Shown here: in pieces, positions 58,626 through 64,000 of the stretch | How positions within the stretch are numbered: position 1 is the stretch's first letter | Layout of the letters: each line of letters begins with the position of its first letter | Assembly (NCBI RefSeq): GCF_022836845.1 | Contig: NZ_JAJNNZ010000002.1 | Span: forward strand, 398,695 to 462,694 | Direction of reading: 5' to 3' | DNA: 64,000 bases | Source of the DNA: Vibrio gelatinilyticus | GTDB taxonomy: Bacteria > Pseudomonadota > Gammaproteobacteria > Enterobacterales > Vibrionaceae | Notes under the pieces: generated by a model | Database searches by the model: none | Seen by the model: only the letters and a program-made list of their open reading frames with translations | What the model was told of the DNA's origin: nothing | Made by a program: the position numbers and the translations under genes

Positions 58626-59819
58626 TCATATCTCTACCATTCCTGCCGTACGTTTGAACAGTGGAGACTTTACAACTGATAAATTATCCATAATTGCCAA
58701 ACCAAGGTTGCGTGCGACAACCATCGCTGGCCAATCGTTTGAAAAAGTATGTACTAGTGAAGAGGTCAGCGACACGGTCAACTCACGGTCAGCTTCTCTT
58801 CTTTGTCTAAATTGACTTAGGTTGGCGTAGTCACCAAGATCCATAATATTGGTTTGCAGAGAGTCGACCAATGTCGCGACATCGCGGATCCCAAGGTTAA
58901 AACCTTGACCTGCAATAGGATGAAGCGTTTGAGCAGCATTGCCCACTACCGCAATTCGATGAGACACATTCTGGGGGCGCTGAGTTAAAATCAATGGATA
59001 GGAAGCCACGCTGCCTACTTTCGTAAATTCACCAAGTCGCCAACCAAACTGGTGCTGTAATCTTCGCAAAAACTCGTCACCGGACAACGAGCATACCTCT
59101 TGCGCTTTTGTGTCAGGCATACACCACACCAAAGAACTTCGAGCATCACTCATTGGCAGTAGAGCCAAGGGCCCATGAGGGGTAAAGCGCTCAAACGCTT
59201 GTCCTTGGTGGGCTTTACTGGTGACCACGTTGGCAATTACTGCAGTTTGTTCAAAGTCCATTTGAGTCATGGTTAACTTCGCAAGCTCGCCGATCTGAGA
59301 ATTGGCACCGTCGGCGGCAACCACAAGCTTGGCATGAACAACGCGAGTCTCTTCGCTTTCGCCAGCAAGGGTTAGGGCGACGCTGTCTACGCTGCGTGAC
59401 ATATCGACCACTCTGGATGGGCATAACCAATCGATGTTCGCTTTGCTCTTGAGCAGCTCGACCAATCTCGCCCCGACAGTGGCCAGTTCGACCACGTATC
59501 CCATTGCAGATAAACCATACTGCTGAGCCTCAAAGTCCGTCATACCACAATGACCACGATCTGATACATGAATGTGTGTTATCGGCGTGGCATGATCTGC
59601 TATCGCAGACCAGATATCAAAGCGCTTTAAAATCTCAACAGTGCCGTATGATAACGCAATCGAGCGAGCATCAAACCCTGGGTGCTGATGGTTATCGATG
59701 TGGAATGGCTCAACCACAGCGATGTTGAGCGCCCCGTTATTTATTTGGCTTAATGCAAGGGCGAGCGTTGAGCCAGTCATTGCTCCACCTGCAATTACCA
59801 AATCATACTGTTTGCTCAC
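58626..59819 (-). CDS. ubiH: 2-octaprenyl-6-methoxyphenol hydroxylase UbiH
   Basis: 397 residues, with FAD motif VIAGGAMTGSTLALAL, AADGANSQIGELA, and VGNAAQTLHPIAGQGFNLGI. UbiH hydroxylates C1 of the quinone ring in aerobic ubiquinone synthesis. It sits between ygfB (13 bases upstream) and ubiI (10 bases downstream). In E. coli pepP lies between ygfB and ubiH; no pepP is present here. The glycine-to-alanine change (GGA versus GGG) in the first motif is normal for UbiH. Confidence 0.93.
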   Translation of the reverse strand: MSKQYDLVIAGGAMTGSTLALALSQINNGALNIAVVEPFHIDNHQHPGFDARSIALSYGTVEILKRFDIWSAIADHATPITHIHVSDRGHCGMTDFEAQQYGLSAMGYVVELATVGARLVELLKSKANIDWLCPSRVVDMSRSVDSVALTLAGESEETRVVHAKLVVAADGANSQIGELAKLTMTQMDFEQTAVIANVVTSKAHQGQAFERFTPHGPLALLPMSDARSSLVWCMPDTKAQEVCSLSGDEFLRRLQHQFGWRLGEFTKVGSVASYPLILTQRPQNVSHRIAVVGNAAQTLHPIAGQGFNLGIRDVATLVDSLQTNIMDLGDYANLSQFRQRREADRELTVSLTSSLVHTFSNDWPAMVVARNLGLAIMDNLSVVKSPLFKRTAGMVEI

Positions 59820-59831
59820 AATGGCTTCTCT

Positions 59832-60410
59832 TTAATGAATCGTTGGTTTGCTATCTGAGTTAGGTGCTTTCAACCCAAACTCAGTATGGATGGTCATGAC
59901 ACAAGCCTTAACATGCTCAATGACCTGCTCAAGCAAAAGAGCTTGCTCTTCTATATCATCATCTTCATCAATGCCCAATTTAGAGATCTCTTCGAGATCG
60001 GCCAAAGCCTCTTTGCTATTGGCTGAAAGCTTATTTAATTGAGTTCCAATCAATCCTAAGCCAGAGATGAAGTGATTGACCCACATGGCCAGCTCATCGG
60101 CCACATCAAAGATAGTGGCACTGGCATCGTCATCAGGAAGAAACAGATCCAATTCAAACTGGTTAGCGTTCAGTTGTGCAAACGAATGATCCAATATCGA
60201 CTTTGCTGCTGTTAAAGTTGACTGAGGCCAACCCAAACCATCGTTGGTGTAATCAAACAAAATGGGCTGCCAGTTCTTTTCATTAACACTAAGTCCACCA
60301 GCTAACATACCGACGAGCAAGCCGTGCAATTCAGCAGGAGTTACTGCCAACCCAGCATTTTGCAGCTCAGTTGCAATACTCAAATAAGAAGGAAGTTTTG
60401 TTTCACTCAT
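59832..60410 (-). CDS. ygfB: YgfB/YecA-type UPF0149 protein
   Basis: 192 residues from the ATG at 60410 (MSETKLPSYLSIATELQ); a longer start at 60422 adds four residues. It is mostly helical and acidic, with AGLAVTPAELHGLLVGMLAGG near the N-terminus, the UPF0149 hallmark. Homologues in Pseudomonas repress peptidoglycan-recycling genes by an uncertain mechanism; enteric function is unclear. It starts the ygfB-ubiH-ubiI series and is divergent from zapA, as in E. coli. Confidence 0.88.
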   Translation of the reverse strand: MSETKLPSYLSIATELQNAGLAVTPAELHGLLVGMLAGGLSVNEKNWQPILFDYTNDGLGWPQSTLTAAKSILDHSFAQLNANQFELDLFLPDDDASATIFDVADELAMWVNHFISGLGLIGTQLNKLSANSKEALADLEEISKLGIDEDDDIEEQALLLEQVIEHVKACVMTIHTEFGLKAPNSDSKPTIH

Positions 60411-60637
60411 AAAATGGTTCACTCGTCGTTAAAAGTAACCACCATGCTATCACTTCCTCTAGCCAGCGAAAACGGTCTACTGAGTACCTTTTGTGCTAAT
60501 TGTTGATTTCGTGTGTTATTAACCACGCATTTGACAATCTTGGGCGTTAAAAGCTTGAATCTTATGATCGCTTTACCTATAGTTTCCGTTCGGGTTTACC
60601 ATGGGTTCTAGCGGTACGTAATTAGAGTTATTGCAAT

Positions 60638-60949
60638 ATGGATAATCAAGCAGTGGACGTTGAAATACTAGGAAAGATCACACGAGTAAATTGCCCAGCG
60701 GGCCAAGAAGAGCCTTTACTGCGAGCAGCAAAGGATCTTGATGATCGGTTGCAACAAATGGCGCAACGCACTAAAGTAACCAACGAGCTAAAGCTATTGA
60801 CTATCGCAGCACTCAATATGTCTTATGAACTCAATAGCAAGAGACATCAATCTCTTGCAGAAGTAAACCAAATGAACGAGCGCATGGAGCAGCTCGCGGC
60901 ATGTTTAGAAGATGCTATTAGTAAAGTAAAGCAGGGACAGCAAACCTAA
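60638..60949 (+). CDS. zapA: Cell division protein ZapA
   Basis: 103 residues. The ZapA fold is evident from VDVEILGKITRVNCPAGQEE and the long C-terminal coiled coil (about 62-100, ALNMSYELNSKRHQSLAEVN). ZapA crosslinks FtsZ protofilaments at midcell. It is followed directly by 6S RNA, whose mature 5' end begins at the second base after its stop codon, a linkage conserved in gammaproteobacteria. Confidence 0.95.
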   Translation: MDNQAVDVEILGKITRVNCPAGQEEPLLRAAKDLDDRLQQMAQRTKVTNELKLLTIAALNMSYELNSKRHQSLAEVNQMNERMEQLAACLEDAISKVKQGQQT

Positions 60950-60950
60950 T

Positions 60951-61135
60951 TTTACCCTGGGGTGTGCGTCAGTGGATTTAAGTCCCTGAGCCGATAAGCA
61001 ATAACTAAGGGTTAGTACTTGATAACTATTGAGCAAGCTCGGCTCGTACCGAGAAGCCTACGGTCATCGTTGCTGATCCGCCTTGAACCAGCTGGTTCAA
61101 GGGCCACAATCCTCAACGGCACTCTGGGGTATTCC
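60951..61135 (+). ncRNA. ssrS: 6S RNA
   Basis: About 185 bases lie between zapA and fau, the classical ssrS position. The 5' and 3' ends close a long stem (ACCCTGGGGTGTGC near the start, CTCTGGGGTATTCC at the end). Conserved segments include AGTCCCTGAGCCGATAAG, GAGCAAGCTCGG and CCTTGAACC-GGTTCAAGGG. 6S RNA binds sigma-70 holoenzyme in stationary phase and represses many promoters. Ends are estimated by alignment with E. coli 6S by eye, so they may be off by a few bases. Confidence 0.92.
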
Positions 61136-61137
61136 TT

Positions 61138-61725
61138 ATGCAATCAGCGATTCGACGAGAAATCCGCCAACAAATGCGTCAACGCAGGCGAAGCCTTTCT
61201 CTCGAGCAGCAGCAATACGCGGCTCAACAACTGTCGCTGCAATGCCAACAACTTAACGAGTTACAACATGCGAAGCGGGTGGCGCTCTATCTGTCGGCGG
61301 ATGGCGAACTTGATACTCATCCATTGATCGAATACTGCTGGCAGCACAACATCGCGACGTTCCTGCCAGTCATACACCCATTTTCTCGCGGCCATCTGCT
61401 GTTTACCCGCTACACCCCCGACACCGACATGGTATACAACCAATACCATATTTTGGAACCGAGGCTCGACATTCGCCATATCATACCGACCAAAGCTCTG
61501 GACATTATTTTTACCCCTTTAGTCGCTTTCGATACGACGGGCCACAGGTTAGGGATGGGCGGTGGTTACTATGACCGAACGCTCACGCCTTATCACCAGG
61601 AAGATCAGGGCCCCATTGCTATTGGTGTGGCGCATCATTGTCAGCACGTCGATAAGCTGCCTAGCGAAGCATGGGATATCCCCATGCACACCATCGTGAC
61701 GCCGAATGACATCTGGCGTTGGTAA
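61138..61725 (+). CDS. fau: 5-formyltetrahydrofolate cyclo-ligase
   Basis: 195 residues. The conserved basic N-terminus (REIRQQMRQRRRSL) and the ATP- and substrate-binding segment GHRLGMGGGYYDRTL are present. It converts 5-formyltetrahydrofolate to methenyltetrahydrofolate using ATP. The ATG begins two bases after the estimated 3' end of 6S RNA, so it is likely cotranscribed with it (ssrS-ygfA in E. coli). Confidence 0.95.
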   Translation: MQSAIRREIRQQMRQRRRSLSLEQQQYAAQQLSLQCQQLNELQHAKRVALYLSADGELDTHPLIEYCWQHNIATFLPVIHPFSRGHLLFTRYTPDTDMVYNQYHILEPRLDIRHIIPTKALDIIFTPLVAFDTTGHRLGMGGGYYDRTLTPYHQEDQGPIAIGVAHHCQHVDKLPSEAWDIPMHTIVTPNDIWRW

Positions 61726-61782
61726 AACACTCGTTTAAGCACATTTTTTCTATTTATCCCTCCTCTTTCCGGCAATTAGTTA

Positions 61783-61788
61783 TATAAT
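61783..61788 (+). promoter_or_regulatory. Possible -10 element of rpiA
   Basis: TATAAT lies 42 bases before the rpiA ATG. No clear -35 is found 16-18 bases upstream. An AATCGGGAATCGGAT stretch before the ATG supplies a weak ribosome-binding site. Confidence 0.35.
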
Positions 61789-61830
61789 CGCGCCGCACTT
61801 TCACCTAAACCAAACAATCGGGAATCGGAT

Positions 61831-62487
61831 ATGACTCAAGATGAAATGAAGAAAGCAGCAGGCTGGGCTGCACTGAAATATGTCGAAAAAGGCAGTATTG
61901 TTGGCGTCGGTACGGGCTCCACAGTGAATCACTTCATCGATGCGCTGGGCTCAATCAAAGAAGATATCAAAGGTGCCGTATCAAGCTCTGAAGCATCAAC
62001 AGCACGGCTAAAAGAGTTGGATATAGAAGTTTATGAATGCAACGACGTCGTAAAACTGGACGTCTATGTCGATGGTGCTGACGAAATCAACCCTGCTCGT
62101 GACATGATCAAAGGCGGTGGTGCAGCATTAACTCGTGAAAAGATCGTCGCGGCAATTTCAGAAAAGTTCGTTTGTATCGTGGACGGAACCAAAGCCGTTG
62201 ATGTGCTGGGCGAATTCCCACTTCCGATTGAAGTTATTCCAATGGCGCGCTCTTACGTGGCTCGTGAATTGGTAAAACTTGGCGGTGACCCTGCCTATCG
62301 CGAAGGTGTCGTAACCGACAATGGCAACGTGATATTGGATATTTACGGCCTGAAAATCAGCAACCCTAAGCAGCTTGAGGATCAAATCAACGCAATTGCT
62401 GGTGTTGTTACTGTTGGTCTCTTCGCTAACCGCGGTGCTGATGTTGTGATTACAGGCACACCGGAAGGTGCAAAAATCGAAGAATGA
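61831..62487 (+). CDS. rpiA: Ribose-5-phosphate isomerase A
   Basis: 218 residues (E. coli 219). Motifs [15 protein letters not shown], the catalytic VDGADEINP and [15 protein letters not shown] are present. RpiA interconverts ribulose- and ribose-5-phosphate in the pentose phosphate pathway. It is followed by a strong terminator and then serA, a neighbour order shared with E. coli. Confidence 0.98.
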   Translation: MTQDEMKKAAGWAALKYVEKGSIVGVGTGSTVNHFIDALGSIKEDIKGAVSSSEASTARLKELDIEVYECNDVVKLDVYVDGADEINPARDMIKGGGAALTREKIVAAISEKFVCIVDGTKAVDVLGEFPLPIEVIPMARSYVARELVKLGGDPAYREGVVTDNGNVILDIYGLKISNPKQLEDQINAIAGVVTVGLFANRGADVVITGTPEGAKIEE

Positions 62488-62510
62488 TGTGATTTAACAT
62501 CATTTGATAG

Positions 62511-62538
62511 AAAACGGCGTCCTGTGCGCCGTTTTTTT
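62511..62538 (+). terminator. rpiA intrinsic terminator
   Basis: AAAACGGCG (62511-62519) pairs with CGCCGTTTT (62527-62535) over a 7-base loop, with a seven-T run starting at 62532. It lies 23 bases past the rpiA stop. Confidence 0.94.
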
Positions 62539-62627
62539 ATTTTTCTATAAGAATATTATTCCTTATTCCGTAATTTTCTTACCCAAACTGAGTATTTTTT
62601 GTTACTTTATCTTTCACGATAAGTAAA

Positions 62628-62643
62628 AGGAAAACGTTTGCGT
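62628..62643. promoter_or_regulatory. PurR-type operator upstream of serA
   Basis: The minus-strand reading is ACGCAAACGTTTTCCT, identical to the PurR consensus ACGCAAACGTTTTCNT. It lies 89 bases upstream of the serA ATG. A -35-like TTGTTA at 62599-62604 precedes it, so the operator would sit just at the promoter or start region. Confidence 0.72.
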
Positions 62644-62732
62644 CAAGCACTCAGTCATTTCCGCCAGCATATTTTTTGATTTGCGACTGTGCAAATAAGA
62701 ACAGCCCAAGCCCCATTTTAAGGATGATTTAG

Positions 62733-63962
62733 ATGGCCAAAGTTTCACTGGAAAAAGATAAAATTAAAATTTTGCTTCTTGAAGGTTTGCATCCCTCTTC
62801 TGTTGAAGTATTACAAGCGGCTGGATACAGCAATATTACTTACCACAAAGGTTCACTACCTGAAGATGAACTATTAGAAGCCGTAAAGGACGCACACTTT
62901 ATTGGCATTCGTTCAAGAACTAACTTATCAGAAGAAGTCATCAACGCAGCACAGAAGCTTGTTGCTATCGGCTGTTTTTGTATTGGTACGAACCAGGTTG
63001 ACCTTGCTGCTGCAGCTAAACGCGGTGTGCCCGTTTTCAATGCACCATTTTCAAATACACGAAGCGTGGCCGAATTAGTTCTAGGTCAGATCTTGTTGCT
63101 GCTGCGCGGCATTCCTGAGAAGAATGCCCTTGCTCACCGTGGAATCTGGAAGAAAAGCGCGGACCACTCTTACGAGGCTCGTGGCAAGCGACTTGGTATC
63201 ATTGGCTACGGCCACATCGGTACGCAGCTAGGGATTATTGCCGAAAACCTAGGCATGCGTGTCTATTTTTATGACATCGAAAACAAGCTTTCGCTCGGTA
63301 ATGCTACGCAAGTCCATACGATGAGTGAGCTGCTAAACAAATGTGATGTCATCTCTTTACATGTTCCTGAAACACCAGAAACGAAGAACATGATGGGATC
63401 TGAAGAGTTTGCTCGCATGAAGCCAGGTTCAATCTTTATCAATGCAGCGCGCGGCACTGTGGTTGATATTCCTGCGCTATGTCACAGCTTAGAAGCAAGG
63501 CACATTGCCGGTGCCGCTATCGATGTGTTCCCAACGGAGCCAAAGACCAATGCCGACCCATTTGAGTCACCACTGATGCAATACGACAACGTGATCCTAA
63601 CGCCTCACGTTGGCGGTTCGACACAGGAAGCACAAGAAAACATTGGTGTCGAAGTGGCTGGCAAGCTGGCAAAATACTCAGATAACGGCTCGACATTATC
63701 AAGCGTGAACTTCCCAGAGGTATCGCTACCAGAACACCGTGACTGCTCTCGCTTATTGCATATTCACCAAAACCGCCCGGGCATCATGACTCAGATCAAC
63801 ACCATTTTCGCTGAGGAAGGAATAAACATTGCAGGTCAGTATCTGCAAACCTCTTCCGATATTGGTTATGTCGTTATTGATGTCGAAACGGCTCGCTCGG
63901 AAGAAGCTCTATCGAAATTGAAACAGATTGAAGGCACTCTTCGAGCTCGAATCCTGCACTAA
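62733..63962 (+). CDS. serA: D-3-phosphoglycerate dehydrogenase
   Basis: 409 residues (E. coli 410). The NAD-binding LGIIGYGHIGTQLGIIAENL, the catalytic pattern RGTVVDIPAL, EPKTNADPFESPLMQ with H in TPHVGGST, and a C-terminal ACT domain (about 335-409, HQNRPGIMTQINTIFAEEG) are present. SerA starts serine synthesis and is feedback-inhibited by serine through the ACT domain. A perfect PurR-type operator upstream suggests purine-linked control. An AAGGATG ribosome-binding site precedes the ATG. Confidence 0.98.
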   Translation: MAKVSLEKDKIKILLLEGLHPSSVEVLQAAGYSNITYHKGSLPEDELLEAVKDAHFIGIRSRTNLSEEVINAAQKLVAIGCFCIGTNQVDLAAAAKRGVPVFNAPFSNTRSVAELVLGQILLLLRGIPEKNALAHRGIWKKSADHSYEARGKRLGIIGYGHIGTQLGIIAENLGMRVYFYDIENKLSLGNATQVHTMSELLNKCDVISLHVPETPETKNMMGSEEFARMKPGSIFINAARGTVVDIPALCHSLEARHIAGAAIDVFPTEPKTNADPFESPLMQYDNVILTPHVGGSTQEAQENIGVEVAGKLAKYSDNGSTLSSVNFPEVSLPEHRDCSRLLHIHQNRPGIMTQINTIFAEEGINIAGQYLQTSSDIGYVVIDVETARSEEALSKLKQIEGTLRARILH

Positions 63963-64000
63963 CAATGTGAAGTGTATAAATACAAAAAGCCCTCAATATT
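63963..64000. other. Start of serA downstream region, cut by the window edge
   Basis: Only 38 bases follow the serA stop. They end in AAAAAGCCCTCAATATT, which could be the left arm of a terminator continuing beyond the window. Confidence 0.3.

Noticed and set aside
62485..62502. TGATGT-N6-ACATCA dyad at the rpiA stop
   Set aside because: It overlaps the stop codon and the 3' end just ahead of the terminator, and matches no operator I recognise.

Overview
The window is chromosomal core DNA from a Vibrio-type gammaproteobacterium. The evidence is a QstR-type LuxR regulator, a VarS/BarA hybrid kinase, CsrD (called MshH in Vibrio), a PglL-type O-oligosaccharyltransferase, and gene orders typical of Vibrionaceae. 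It holds 56 protein-coding genes and a 6S RNA gene. I see no tRNA or rRNA genes, insertion sequences, prophage or CRISPR arrays.

Layout. 1-12.5 kb: a PhoH-type ATPase faces a long minus-strand series tldD, nitrilase, yhdP, rng, maf, mreD, mreC, mreB (envelope and cell shape). 12.8-22.5 kb: csrD and ssb (minus), then qstR, galU, uvrA and pglL (plus). In other vibrios the MSHA pilus locus normally lies between csrD and mreB; here only 283 bp separate them. 22.5-28.4 kb: rpoS, nlpD, pcm, surE, truD, ispF, ispD, ftsB, all minus. 28.5-32.1 kb: a three-gene metabolic cassette, made of an arginase-family ureohydrolase, a divergent AraC-type regulator and an Ldh2-family oxidoreductase. It is the least explained part of the window. 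32.2-39.9 kb: eno, pyrG, mazG, relA, rlmD (minus). 40.1-42.9 kb: barA/varS (plus). 42.9-49.3 kb: acpS, pdxJ, recO, era, rnc, lepB, lepA (minus). 49.4-52.1 kb: rseC, rseB, rseA, rpoE (minus), with a sigma-E-type promoter ahead of rpoE. 52.4-57.3 kb: nadB, the convergent sdhE-ygfX pair, ygfZ, a YbaK-type deacylase, a possible small RNA, and ytfK. 57.4-64 kb: ubiI, ubiH, ygfB (minus), then zapA, 6S RNA, fau, rpiA and serA (plus).

The window concentrates global stress and growth control: RpoS, sigma E with its anti-sigma apparatus, RelA, YtfK (a SpoT-linked factor in E. coli), 6S RNA, and two members of the Csr circuit (BarA/VarS and CsrD). Regulatory sites read directly from sequence include a full PurR-type operator before serA, a LexA-like box fused to the galU terminator before uvrA, a CRP-like site upstream of ytfK, and many intrinsic terminators and intergenic hairpins. 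The most unusual local structure is the ygfX start codon, which sits in the loop of an 11-bp hairpin with no visible ribosome-binding site.

All functional calls come from motif and family recognition by eye. No searches were run.
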